Shown here: positions 7,049 through 14,655 of the stretch, piece after piece
Layout: each line of letters opens with the position of its first letter
Numbering within the stretch: the stretch's first letter is position 1
The notes under the pieces: model-generated
Told to the model about the DNA's origin: nothing
The model's database searches: none
What the model saw: only the letters and a program-made list of their open reading frames with translations
Program-made: the position numbers and the translations under genes
Source of the DNA: Prevotella sp. UBA5387
GTDB taxonomy: Bacteria; Bacteroidota; Bacteroidia; Bacteroidales; Bacteroidaceae
Reading direction: 5' to 3'
Assembly: GCA_002407775.1 (NCBI GenBank)
Contig: DHOP01000038.1
Location: forward strand, 1-16,718
DNA length: 16,718 nt

Positions 7049-8485
7049 ATGCTTATCATCACTGTTGTACTGTCCTACTTCCTTTTATTGCTTGTTTTCA
7101 GTCGCCTTACGACGCGCAAAACGGACAATGACACTTTTTTTCGGGGAAACAAGCAGTCGCCATGGTATATGGTAGCTTTCGGAATGATTGGAGCAAGTAT
7201 ATCGGGAGTAACGTTTGTCTCTGTTCCTGGCATGGTGCTACAGACTGGCATGACCTATCTGCAGATGTGCATGGGATTTATCCTTGGCTACTTCATAGTG
7301 GCCTTCGTGTTGCTTCCCATATACTATAAGTTGAATCTTACAACGATATATTCGTGGCTCGGTGACCGCCTTGGGCCACGTGCCTATAAGACTGGAGCGT
7401 CCTTTTTCTTATTCTCCAAGATGACGGGGGCAGCTGTAAGGTTTTATGTGGTGTGCTTTATCCTGCAAGAGTTTGTGCTCGGTCCCATGGGAGTGCCGTT
7501 CCCTCTGACTGTCGTTGCTATGGTCAGCCTTATCTGGCTTTATACGCGTCGCGGTGGTATTCGTACGTTAGTTTGGACTGATACGTTGCAAACTGTTTGC
7601 ATGTTAGTCGCTCTAGTGCTCATAATGTTGCATGTCATCGATGCTCTTGGCATGGATATTGGGCAGGCGATAAGTGCCATTGTCGCCGATGAACATAGCC
7701 GTGTGTTTGTTTTCGACGACTGGGTGTCTCGTCAAAACTTTTGGAAACAGTTTGTGAGTGGTGTGTTTGTAGTCATTGTGATGACGGGGCTTGACCAAGA
7801 CATGATGCAGAAAAACCTCACGATCAAGTCACTTCGCGATGCACAAAAGGACGTGTGTACCTATGGTTTTGCGTTTGTGCCAGCCAATGCATTGTTCCTT
7901 GCCCTGGGCGTCTTGCTCGCCATGCTTGCCCAAAAGGAGGGGATGGCGCTTCCAATGCATGGAGATGACTTGCTTCCAATGTACGCGGCTTCTGGTCGAT
8001 TAGGTACCTCAGTAGTGATTCTGTTTACTATTGGCATTATGGCAGCTGCGTTTTCTTCGGCCGACTCTGCGCTAACGGCACTCACCACGAGCACATGTGT
8101 AGATATTCTCGAGCGTCCGGATGATGAGCGCTTGCGTCGATGGGTGCACGTGGGTGTAGCTGTGGTTTTCACATTGTTCATACTTTTGTTCCGAGTTGTA
8201 AATTCCACGAGCATTATTGATGCCATCTACATTTTGTGTTCCTACACTTATGGTCCGCTGCTTGGTCTTTTCGCTTTTGGGTTGCTCACCCGTCGCACTG
8301 CGAGGGATCACTTAGTTCCCTATATCTGCATCATCTCACCAGTGCTGTGTTATGCTCTTGACACTACAGTCTATGCTGCCACGGGCTATCGCTTTGGCTA
8401 TGAACTTCTCATGGTAAATGGTGCCCTAACTTTTGCAGCTTTGTGGTTGGCTGGTATGGGTAATAGTAAAAGGTTGAGGGTGTGA
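7049..8485 (+). CDS. Sodium:solute symporter (SSS family)
   Basis: A 478-residue integral membrane protein with about 12-13 hydrophobic segments, of the sodium:solute symporter family (PutP/SglT-like). Visible signatures are GMIGASISGVTFVSVPG (45-61), the region around TRRGGIRTLVWTDTLQ (166-181) typical of TM5, and AAFSSADSALTAL (334-346), the serine-rich helix that holds sodium-binding residues in this family. The substrate cannot be predicted from sequence alone; relatives carry sugars, sialic acid, amino acids, pantothenate or iodide. It is transcribed alone from an AT-rich leader in which I find no convincing -7 box or Shine-Dalgarno site. It faces the DUF486 gene tail to tail, with the second 22-bp-period repeat array in the gap. 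Confidence 0.93.
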   Translation: MLIITVVLSYFLLLLVFSRLTTRKTDNDTFFRGNKQSPWYMVAFGMIGASISGVTFVSVPGMVLQTGMTYLQMCMGFILGYFIVAFVLLPIYYKLNLTTIYSWLGDRLGPRAYKTGASFFLFSKMTGAAVRFYVVCFILQEFVLGPMGVPFPLTVVAMVSLIWLYTRRGGIRTLVWTDTLQTVCMLVALVLIMLHVIDALGMDIGQAISAIVADEHSRVFVFDDWVSRQNFWKQFVSGVFVVIVMTGLDQDMMQKNLTIKSLRDAQKDVCTYGFAFVPANALFLALGVLLAMLAQKEGMALPMHGDDLLPMYAASGRLGTSVVILFTIGIMAAAFSSADSALTALTTSTCVDILERPDDERLRRWVHVGVAVVFTLFILLFRVVNSTSIIDAIYILCSYTYGPLLGLFAFGLLTRRTARDHLVPYICIISPVLCYALDTTVYAATGYRFGYELLMVNGALTFAALWLAGMGNSKRLRV

Positions 8486-8506
8486 AATGACTTAGGTATT
8501 CCATTG

Positions 8507-8523
8507 ATGCCAAAACACGGCAT
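8507..8523. terminator. Short hairpin after the symporter gene
   Basis: ATGCC at 8507-8511 pairs with GGCAT at 8519-8523 around a 7-nt loop, 21 bp after the symporter stop. No U tract follows. It uses the same GGCAT half-site as the adjacent repeat array and may belong to that array. Confidence 0.25.
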
Positions 8524-8533
8524 GAATACACAA

Positions 8534-8594
8534 TAACGGCACTGTAAATCAAATTGAATCATGCAGTGAATCAAATTGATTCACGATGCCGTTG
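8534..8594. repeat. Second 22-bp-period array, three units
   Basis: Three 17-bp units start at 8534, 8556 and 8578 with identical AAATT spacers at 8551-8555 and 8573-8577. The outer units are inverted to each other: TAACGGCACTGTAAATC and, on the other strand, CAACGGCATCGTGAATC. GTGAATCA-AAT-TGATTCAC (8566-8584) is a perfect 8-bp-arm palindrome bridging units 2 and 3. The outer units align with those at 44-148, so the two loci carry one repeat family. It fills the gap between two convergent genes. Confidence 0.7.
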
Positions 8595-8627
8595 TTACTT
8601 TTTTGAGAGGTATAGGTGTTTCTCAGA

Positions 8628-8996
8628 CTACTTCATGAAGACCAAGAAGACTGCCGCAATCAAGCAAGCGAAGGCGAGTATATAATTCCAACGCAGTCCT
8701 TGACCGCTGAAAAGCATGTTGGCAATCACCACAAAGACTACCAAACTGATGCATTCCTGGATCACTTTGAGTTGAACTAATGAGAAAGGGCCGCCATTGC
8801 CCTGGAAACCAATACGGTTGGCTGGCACCTGACAACAATATTCAAGGAAGGCGATAAGCCAACTGAATACAATAACTCCAATCAAAGGCCAGTGGCTGCT
8901 GACGCCTACTTGCTGTAATTTTAAATGCCCGTACCAAGCTAATGTCATAAAGACATTACTTAGTACGAGCAGTAAGATAGTATAGACTATATTCAT
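8628..8996 (-). CDS. DUF486 (DMT-superfamily-like) small membrane protein
   Basis: A 122-residue membrane protein of the DUF486 family, a short relative of the drug/metabolite transporter superfamily. Four transmembrane segments are visible at about 3-22, 36-54, 77-96 and 103-121. Conserved family segments are FMTLAWYGHLK (16-26), FLEYCCQVPANRIGF (50-64) and FSLVQLKVIQE (71-81). Its length matches the family. Such four-helix proteins are expected to work as dimers. No substrate is known for the family, so none is assigned. It starts 44 bp after the NfnAB-like gene on the same strand and may share its transcript, though no functional link is evident. Confidence 0.88.
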   Translation of the reverse strand: MNIVYTILLLVLSNVFMTLAWYGHLKLQQVGVSSHWPLIGVIVFSWLIAFLEYCCQVPANRIGFQGNGGPFSLVQLKVIQECISLVVFVVIANMLFSGQGLRWNYILAFACLIAAVFLVFMK

Positions 8997-9040
8997 TATT
9001 TACTTTGTCTATCCCTCAAGGATAAACTCGTAGAAATCGT

Positions 9041-11392
9041 TTATGCCATCAGTTGCTCTGCCATATTTTTAGCAGCACGACGTCCATCGCCCATCGCCAA
9101 TATCACAGTGGCTCCTCCGCGCACGATATCGCCACCGGCATAGATGTCGGTACGTGATGACTGCATGCCTTCATTGACAACAATGGTGTTCTTGCGACCG
9201 AGTTCAAGTCCTTCGACTGACTTCGGCACCAATGGATTAGGTGATACACCCACGGCAACAATCACCTGATCACAATCCAGTGTTATGGTCTTGCCAATGG
9301 ACTCAGGACGGCGGCGACCCGACTCATCGGGTTCTCCGAGTGCCATCACGTCGAGCACAGCACCACTCACTCGGCCATTCTCATCACTGAGATATGACTG
9401 TGGATTGTGCAATGTGAGGAAATTGATGCCCTCCTCTTTGGCGTGCTTCACTTCTTCGAGACGAGCTGGCATTTCCTTCTCTGAACGGCGATAGACTAGT
9501 GTGACATCAGCGCCGAGACGCTTGGCAGTGCGACAGGAGTCCATGGCGGTGTTACCACCACCCACAACAATGACCTTCTTTCCGAGGATAATCGGGGTGT
9601 CAGTATCTGGATTAGCAGCATCCATCAGGTTCACACGAGTGAGGTATTCATTACTTGACATCACATTGATGAGGTTCTCACCAGGAATGCCCATGAAGTT
9701 GGGCAGCCCTGCTCCGGATCCAATGAAGATGCCTTTGAAACCTTTATCCTCAAGTTCCTCTATGGTAATGGTCTTACCAATGATTGTATCTGTCTGGAAA
9801 TGAACGCCTAACTTGCGGAGGTTATCTACCTCTACATCCACGATTTTGTTAGGCAAACGGAATTCGGGGATGCCGTATTTGAGTACGCCACCTACTTCAT
9901 GGAGAGCCTCAAAAACATAAACTTCGAAGCCTTTCTTAACCATGTCTCCGGCGAAACTGAGTCCGGCAGGGCCTGATCCGACTACGGCAACTTTGATACC
10001 ATTGCTTTGTGCTACCTCGGGCAGACTCATCTGACCGCTTTCGCGCTCATAGTCGGCAGCAAAGCGCTCCAAATGTCCAATGGCCACAGCCGGCTTGTTC
10101 ATGCGCAGATGAATACAGCGGCTCTCACATTGCTTCTCCTGAGGACATACACGGCCACACACGGCGGGTAGGGCAGAGGTATTTTTCAATACGCGGGCAG
10201 CATCTAGGAAGTGGCCGCGCTCAATATTTTTAACGAATCCTGGGATGTCGATGTTCACTGGGCAACCCTCTACGCATGTAGGCTTGGCACAATCGATGCA
10301 ACGTTTTGACTCCTCTAAGGCCATTTCCTCAGTAAGTCCTATGTTCACCTCCTCAAGGCGAGTGGTGGCACGATAGACAGGGTCGAGTTCGGGCATCTGT
10401 ACACGAGGAATCGCCATACGTTCCTTAGCTTTCATGGAAGAGCGTAAGTCGTTGCGCCATTGTCTATTTCGATTAGTAAACTCTTCCATTGATTCGGTGT
10501 CATCAGAAGTGGCTTTGGATACATTTCCTATGGAACTAGACTGTGGTTGTGCATTGGGTTGAGCTTTTTTAATCGAGCCATCGAAGTGCTCCATGTCCTC
10601 ACGTTCCACATTCTTGAATGTGCCCATGCGCTTCATCATCTCATCCCAGTCAACTAAATCTCCATCGAATTCAGGACCATCGATGCAGACGAACTTTGTC
10701 TTTCCGCCAATGGTAAGGCGGCAAGCACCGCACATTCCCGTGCCATCAACCATGATAGTATTGAGCGATACATCGTTGGGGATACCATATTTCTTGGCCA
10801 TAAAAGAAGTGAACTTCATCATAACAGGAGGACCAATGGCAATAACCTTGTCCACATGCTCACGCTTAATCACTTCCTCAACACCAACGGTAACCACACC
10901 TTTCTCGCCAATGGATCCGTCATCGGTCATAATCACGACTTCGTCGCTATACTTCTTGACGTCGTCAACCATAATAACGAGATTCTTTGTGCGACCTGCA
11001 AGTACCGAGATAACACGGTTGCCGGCTTTCTTCAAAGCAGTCAAGATAGGCAGAATGGCAGCAATGCCGATACCGCCACCAGCGCAGATAACAGTACCAT
11101 AATTCTCGATCCTTGAAGGATTTCCAAGTGGTCCTACGATGTCATGAACAAAATCACCAGGATTTAGGCGGCAAAACTTTGTTGAAGATAGCCCTACTTC
11201 CTGAATCACGAGTGTCAAAGTGCCCTTGTCGGTGTCTGACTTGGCTATTGTGTAAGGCACACGCTCGCTCTTCGAGTCAACGCGTACGATGATGAAATTG
11301 CCAGGTTTGCAACTCTTAGCGATAAGGGGTGCTTCCACTTCGAAGCAATAAACCTTCTCAGAGAATTGCTCCTTATTGATAATTTTGTTCAT
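9041..11392 (-). CDS. NfnAB-like fusion, electron-bifurcating ferredoxin/NADPH oxidoreductase
   Basis: A 783-residue fusion of the two Nfn subunits, a form often annotated in Bacteroidales as bifunctional dihydroorotate dehydrogenase B NAD-binding subunit/glutamate synthase. Residues 1-260 are NfnA-like: a ferredoxin-reductase fold with RVPYTIA (44-50), CAGGGIG (103-109) and a [2Fe-2S] site made of Cys221, Cys224 and Cys236, plus Asp216, the unusual aspartate ligand known in NfnA. Residues 263-320 form a polar, glutamine- and serine-rich linker. Residues 330-783 are NfnB/GltD-like: two [4Fe-4S] sets (Cys365, 368, 373, 377 and Cys412, 416, 422, 426), FAD motif VGSGPAGL (471-478), NADPH motif GGGNTAMDS (611-619) and the C-terminal YAGGDIVRGG. 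Nfn couples NADH, ferredoxin and NADPH. True glutamate synthase activity is unlikely because no large subunit is nearby. Soluble, cytoplasmic. Confidence 0.9.
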   Translation of the reverse strand: MNKIINKEQFSEKVYCFEVEAPLIAKSCKPGNFIIVRVDSKSERVPYTIAKSDTDKGTLTLVIQEVGLSSTKFCRLNPGDFVHDIVGPLGNPSRIENYGTVICAGGGIGIAAILPILTALKKAGNRVISVLAGRTKNLVIMVDDVKKYSDEVVIMTDDGSIGEKGVVTVGVEEVIKREHVDKVIAIGPPVMMKFTSFMAKKYGIPNDVSLNTIMVDGTGMCGACRLTIGGKTKFVCIDGPEFDGDLVDWDEMMKRMGTFKNVEREDMEHFDGSIKKAQPNAQPQSSSIGNVSKATSDDTESMEEFTNRNRQWRNDLRSSMKAKERMAIPRVQMPELDPVYRATTRLEEVNIGLTEEMALEESKRCIDCAKPTCVEGCPVNIDIPGFVKNIERGHFLDAARVLKNTSALPAVCGRVCPQEKQCESRCIHLRMNKPAVAIGHLERFAADYERESGQMSLPEVAQSNGIKVAVVGSGPAGLSFAGDMVKKGFEVYVFEALHEVGGVLKYGIPEFRLPNKIVDVEVDNLRKLGVHFQTDTIIGKTITIEELEDKGFKGIFIGSGAGLPNFMGIPGENLINVMSSNEYLTRVNLMDAANPDTDTPIILGKKVIVVGGGNTAMDSCRTAKRLGADVTLVYRRSEKEMPARLEEVKHAKEEGINFLTLHNPQSYLSDENGRVSGAVLDVMALGEPDESGRRRPESIGKTITLDCDQVIVAVGVSPNPLVPKSVEGLELGRKNTIVVNEGMQSSRTDIYAGGDIVRGGATVILAMGDGRRAAKNMAEQLMA

Positions 11393-11468
11393 GAAATTAG
11401 TATTGTGAATTGACTAAAGAAATTTGAATCAATCGTTTGTAAAGTGATGACTACAACAAGTAGGCAGG

Positions 11469-12104
11469 CTATTTCCCGTTGTCTCCAGAGATGTCGAACT
11501 TGTAGCCAAGGGTAAACTGATAGGCGAAGTTGGCCCCTCCGAGATGCGAATTGCCCATGTAGATGTCGCCTGCCCATGGATCGCTTTTCCCCACGCTGAT
11601 GACGCCGATATTCCAGCGCACGTCCAGCACGATGTTGAAGAGTTCGTAGGACACTCCGACGGGAATAGCGAGGTCGTATGGCTTTAGGTTGCCCTCCATG
11701 TCATTTTGTACTATAGACATGCCAGCCTGCCCCTCCTGTCTATTAGAGACACTGATGCCTGGCTGTAGCCCGACCTTCAATGCAAACCCTTTCAGTGGAT
11801 AGACGTTGGCCATAATGGGGATGTTGATATAGTCGTGCTTCCAGGTGAAGCTCGTGCCACTACTATTATAAACGCCACCTTGTGGCGAATAGACTAAGCC
11901 TGCACTGACCGTAACCCAACGAGCCAATGGACGTTCTATCTCTGCACCGGCAACGATAGCTTTCCGAAAGTCAAGATCTCCATTAAACATCGCGGCATAA
12001 GACAAGCCTGCGAATGGTTTCAGCGTAGTGCGTTGGGGAGCCGTCTGGGCAACAATAACCATTGCATTCAATGCAAATGCAGCAATAAGGACTATTTTTT
12101 TCAT
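11469..12104 (-). CDS. Outer-membrane beta-barrel protein (porin-like)
   Basis: A 211-residue protein with a clear Sec signal peptide at 1-20 (MKKIVLIAAFALNAMVIVAQ). The mature part shows alternating polar/aromatic strands such as VTVSAGLVYSPQGG, KGFALKVGLQPGISVSN and a closing strand FAYQFTLGYKFDIS, typical of small eight-stranded Bacteroidota outer-membrane barrels (OMP_b-brl type). The start at 12104 was chosen because it opens the signal peptide; the longer reading frame up to 12215 would overlap the end of serS. It lies 16 bp after serS, so it is probably cotranscribed. The function is unknown; it has no partner gene and no lipobox. Class firm, exact family less so. Confidence 0.85.
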   Translation of the reverse strand: MKKIVLIAAFALNAMVIVAQTAPQRTTLKPFAGLSYAAMFNGDLDFRKAIVAGAEIERPLARWVTVSAGLVYSPQGGVYNSSGTSFTWKHDYINIPIMANVYPLKGFALKVGLQPGISVSNRQEGQAGMSIVQNDMEGNLKPYDLAIPVGVSYELFNIVLDVRWNIGVISVGKSDPWAGDIYMGNSHLGGANFAYQFTLGYKFDISGDNGK

Positions 12105-12120
12105 GAATAAACCAATAGCC

Positions 12121-13413
12121 TTACTCGAAGTTTTTGTCGTCAAGCATCTCGAAGCCACAGTAAGGAACCAGTACCCTTGGAACTCGAATGCCTTCCGGTG
12201 TTTGGTTGTTCTCAATGATCGCAGCCACTATACGCGGTAAGGCAAGTGCCGAACCATTCAGCGTGTGGCAGAGCTCGGTCTTCTTATTGTCTGTCCGACG
12301 AAGGCGGCAATGCAATCTGTTAGCTTGGTAACTCTCAAAGTTGGATACTGAAGAAACCTCCAACCAACGCTTTTGAGCACCGCTCCACACCTCGAAATCG
12401 TAGCAGAGTGACGAAGTAAAACTCATGTCTCCGCCACAAAGCAGCAAGATGTGATAAGGCAATTCCAGTTTTTTGCAAAGTCCTTCAACATGGTCAAGCA
12501 TCTCTTGTAGACTCTCGTAAGAGTGCTCTGGTGTATCGATACGTACTAATTCTACCTTGTCAAATTGGTGTAGACGGTTCAGTCCACGCACGTCTTTGCC
12601 ATAAGAACCGGCCTCACGACGGAAACATGCAGAATAAGCACAACGCTTGATAGGTAGTGATTTCTCATCGAGTATCTCATCACGGAAGATGTTTGTTACT
12701 GGCACTTCTGCAGTAGGGATGAGATAGAGGTTATCAAGATTGGCGTGATACATCTGTCCTTCCTTGTCAGGAAGTTGACCGGTACCGTATCCGGAAGCCT
12801 CATTGACAACGAAAGGAGGCTGCACTTCCAGGTAACCCGACTTGCGAGCCTCGTCCAAGAAGAATGCTTCCAGCGCACGTTGGAAACGTGCCATCTTGCC
12901 GATATATAGCGGGAATCCGGCTCCAGTAATCTTAACGCCAAGATCAAAGTCAACCAAGTTGTATTTCTTAAGCAAATCCCAGTGGCACAAAACTTCACCA
13001 CTGAAGTCAGGCATTGGACCGCCTTCTTTCACCACAACATTATCGCTGGCATCCTTGCCCTCAGGTACAATGTCGCTGGGGATATTGGGTATTGTGAGCA
13101 AAACATTAGTCATGTCCTCCTGAGACTTGTCCATGATTTCCGCCAAAGCCTTATCTGCAGCCTTCAAGTCAGCCACTTGGTCCTTAATTTTGTTTGCTTC
13201 GTCCTGCTTCCCGTCCTTCATCAAACTACCAATCTGCTTGGACAGCAATTTTTGCTGCTGCTTGTTGTTGTCGACTTTTTGTTGGGATTCGCGGCGGATT
13301 TTATCAAATTCTAATACCTTCTCAATGGCTACTCGGGCATCTTTAAAATGTTTCTTTTCAAGACCCTTGATGACACGCTCGGTCTCCTCACTGATAAGCT
13401 TAAGTGTTAGCAT
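12121..13413 (-). CDS. serS: Seryl-tRNA synthetase
   Basis: A 430-residue class II aminoacyl-tRNA synthetase that charges tRNA-Ser with serine. The N-terminal 110 residues form the two-helix coiled-coil arm (charged stretch 15-105, with KQQQKLLSKQIGSLMKDGK). The catalytic core has the family signature LIPTAEVPVTN (231-241), motif 2 FRREAGSYGKDVRGLNRLHQF (264-284) and motif 3 NGSALALPRIVAAIIENNQ (386-404). Length matches bacterial SerRS. The start gives the standard MLTLKLI beginning. It has its own predicted promoter 37 bp upstream and is the first gene of a minus-strand run, with the outer-membrane protein gene 16 bp downstream. Nothing unusual is seen in the catalytic residues. Confidence 0.97.
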   Translation of the reverse strand: MLTLKLISEETERVIKGLEKKHFKDARVAIEKVLEFDKIRRESQQKVDNNKQQQKLLSKQIGSLMKDGKQDEANKIKDQVADLKAADKALAEIMDKSQEDMTNVLLTIPNIPSDIVPEGKDASDNVVVKEGGPMPDFSGEVLCHWDLLKKYNLVDFDLGVKITGAGFPLYIGKMARFQRALEAFFLDEARKSGYLEVQPPFVVNEASGYGTGQLPDKEGQMYHANLDNLYLIPTAEVPVTNIFRDEILDEKSLPIKRCAYSACFRREAGSYGKDVRGLNRLHQFDKVELVRIDTPEHSYESLQEMLDHVEGLCKKLELPYHILLLCGGDMSFTSSLCYDFEVWSGAQKRWLEVSSVSNFESYQANRLHCRLRRTDNKKTELCHTLNGSALALPRIVAAIIENNQTPEGIRVPRVLVPYCGFEMLDDKNFE

Positions 13414-13449
13414 AATGCTATGATTTTATTTTGTTGTCTATAGATAAGG

Positions 13450-13457
13450 CAAAATTA
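13450..13457 (-). promoter_or_regulatory. -7 promoter element for serS
   Basis: On the minus strand TAATTTTG fits TAnnTTTG. A TTG (13479-13481 on the minus strand) lies 21 bp further upstream, close to the expected -33 distance. The predicted leader before the serS ATG is about 30 nt. The stretch 13482-13627 upstream of it shows no other feature I can support. Confidence 0.5.
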
Positions 13458-13627
13458 CTAAAAAAAACTCTGATGGTGCAAGGAAATTCTTGTTTTTTGG
13501 TCAGTTTCGCCTTATATACAGGTTTCATTCAACAATCATTCGGTTTGTCGCAATAATATGTACAAATGTGAGCAAAGTGATAAATGGTAGTTAATTGGGC
13601 AAGAAATAAAAATGATGATGGTATAAA

Positions 13628-13668
13628 ACGCAGAAAGCCTGCTCCTAAAGGAGCAGGCTTCTGTGTTT
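13628..13668 (-). terminator. Intrinsic terminator of rplU-rpmA
   Basis: AAGCCTGCTCC (13635-13645) pairs perfectly with GGAGCAGGCTT (13650-13660) around a TAAA loop, and the stem can extend to about 13628/13668. On the minus strand it is followed by GTTTTAT. It lies some 25 bp past the rpmA stop. Confidence 0.8.
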
Positions 13669-13692
13669 GTTTGGAATAAGTTTTTTTATTTG

Positions 13693-13983
13693 TTATGCTT
13701 CGACCTTTTTGGTCACTTCAGCGTAAACCTCGGGTGCGAGAACAGAGACTGTACTCTTGTTGCGAGAGCCTTTCTTGAAGTAAACGACGCCGTCAGTCAA
13801 TGCATAGAGTGTATCGTCTTTGCCTTGAGCTACATTTTCGCCTGGGAAATGCCTGTTACCACGCTGGCGAACAATGATGTTGCCGGCTGTAATTACCTGG
13901 CCACCCCAAATTTTGACGCCTAATCGTTGTGAAGCTGAATCACGTCCGTTCTTTGAACTACCTACACCTTTTTTATGTGCCAT
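13693..13983 (-). CDS. rpmA: 50S ribosomal protein L27
   Basis: A 96-residue bacterial L27, a component of the large subunit whose N-terminal tail reaches the peptidyl-transferase centre. The sequence starts directly with MAHKKGVGSSKNGRDS, so there is no extra N-terminal peptide of the kind cleaved in Firmicutes. Family landmarks are QRLGVKIWGGQ, AGNIIVRQRG and YALTDGVVYFKK. Length is slightly longer than the E. coli protein because of a C-terminal extension ending EVTKKVEA. It follows rplU by 17 bp, as in most bacteria. A strong Shine-Dalgarno site (AGGAGG within 13991-13997, 7 nt from the ATG) supports the start. Confidence 0.97.
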   Translation of the reverse strand: MAHKKGVGSSKNGRDSASQRLGVKIWGGQVITAGNIIVRQRGNRHFPGENVAQGKDDTLYALTDGVVYFKKGSRNKSTVSVLAPEVYAEVTKKVEA

Positions 13984-13990
13984 GATGAAT

Positions 13991-13997
13991 TCCTCCT
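13991..13997 (-). promoter_or_regulatory. Strong ribosome binding site of rpmA
   Basis: On the minus strand AGGAGGA lies 7 nt upstream of the rpmA ATG, between the rplU stop and rpmA. Such full Shine-Dalgarno matches are uncommon in Bacteroidota; most starts in this window lack one. Confidence 0.6.
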
Positions 13998-14000
13998 GAT

Positions 14001-14318
14001 TTAAGCGATTACTTGTTTAACTTCTACTTCGGTGAACTGAGCACGATGGCCGTTCTTCTTGCGTGAGTCCTTGCGACGCTTCATCTTAAATACGATGACT
14101 TTGTCACCCTTCACTAAGGGGTTCACCACTTCAACTACTACTTTTGCACCCTCAACAGATGGCGCACCGACTGTTACTGCGCCGTCTTTGTCTACGAGCA
14201 GTACTTTGTCGAACTCAACAGTATTGCCAGTTTCTACATCCTTAATGTGATGCACGAAGAGCTTTTTGCCCTCCTCAACCTTGAACTGCTGACCGTTAAT
14301 CTCTACGATTGCGTACAT
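14001..14318 (-). CDS. rplU: 50S ribosomal protein L21
   Basis: A 105-residue L21, an rRNA-binding protein of the large subunit. It begins MYAIVEINGQQFKVEEGKK and has the typical KVVVEVVNPLVKGDKVIVFKMKRRKDSRKKNGHRA segment, here split as KVVVEVVNP followed by a basic KRRKDSRKKNGHR tract that contacts rRNA. Length is normal (about 103). The start at 14318 was chosen over a frame opening at 14360 because the first 14 residues of that longer frame do not belong to L21. It is first in a two-gene rplU-rpmA operon with a structured leader of about 75 nt upstream and two tandem promoter-like boxes. Confidence 0.96.
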   Translation of the reverse strand: MYAIVEINGQQFKVEEGKKLFVHHIKDVETGNTVEFDKVLLVDKDGAVTVGAPSVEGAKVVVEVVNPLVKGDKVIVFKMKRRKDSRKKNGHRAQFTEVEVKQVIA

Positions 14319-14347
14319 TTTATTATTAAATAAACGGTTTCTCCGCA

Positions 14348-14382
14348 AGGCGAATGACATAAGTCATTGCTTTTATGAGCCT
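14348..14382 (-). promoter_or_regulatory. Folded leader upstream of rplU
   Basis: In the rplU leader AATGAC (14353-14358) pairs with GTCATT (14363-14368) around a 4-nt loop, and AGGC (14348-14351) pairs with GCCT (14379-14382) around it with an asymmetric internal loop. The stacked stems lie 30-64 nt before the ATG. This resembles a ribosomal-protein autoregulatory leader (L21 leaders are known in other phyla), but the match is by position and shape only. Confidence 0.35.
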
Positions 14383-14401
14383 CCACGAACTATATCGGGT
14401 G

Positions 14402-14417
14402 CAAAATTACAAAATTA
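14402..14417 (-). promoter_or_regulatory. Tandem -7 elements for rplU-rpmA
   Basis: On the minus strand TAATTTTG occurs twice back to back (14402-14409 and 14410-14417), each a match to TAnnTTTG. The expected start is near 14395, which gives a leader of about 77 nt that includes the folded stems. Confidence 0.5.
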
Positions 14418-14615
14418 TTATGATATGTTTGGTTATTCTACAGTTGTTTTCTCTTTCAATTAGAAGAAATTAACATATTCGTATAAAGTATTTGTGGAGA
14501 AGATACGACATGTCGTTGATGCACTGATTATATGAAAAAGGTGATTGCATAACTTTCTGATGCATATGCATTAGGATATAAAATATGCAAAAATTCTTGT
14601 CCAATCCAACATTAT
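14418..14615. other. Divergent rplU/metY intergenic stretch with a palindrome
   Basis: No ORF of note. ACGACATGTCGT at 14505-14516 is a perfect 12-bp palindrome and TGCATATGCA at 14561-14570 a perfect 10-bp one. Either could be a protein site for the divergent genes. The rest is AT-rich with no feature I can support. Confidence 0.4.
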
Positions 14616-14636
14616 TTGGTTATTTTGCATAACCAA
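14597..14636 (+). promoter_or_regulatory. Putative metY promoter overlapped by an inverted repeat
   Basis: TTG at 14597-14599 is followed 21 bp later by TATTTTG at 14621-14627, one base short of the usual TAnnTTTG. TTGGTTAT (14616-14623) and ATAACCAA (14629-14636) form a perfect 8-bp inverted repeat with a 5-bp centre right across this -7 element. A repressor bound there would block metY, so it is a candidate operator; the regulator is unknown. Confidence 0.4.
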
Positions 14637-14655
14637 TTTTATAAACGTTAGTAAT

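Noticed and set aside
10593..11102. 169-codon plus-strand open frame inside the NfnAB-like gene
   Set aside because: Serine/threonine/proline-rich antisense shadow; the minus strand carries all the domain motifs.
11389..11577. 62-codon minus-strand open frame between the outer-membrane protein and NfnAB-like genes
   Set aside because: Out-of-frame reading of the barrel gene end; arginine-rich composition without any motif.
12105..12215. N-terminal extension of the outer-membrane protein
   Set aside because: It overlaps the 3' end of serS and would hide the signal peptide that starts at 12104.
14319..14360. N-terminal extension of L21 by 14 codons
   Set aside because: L21 begins at MYAIVEI; the extra residues have no family match and lie in the structured leader.
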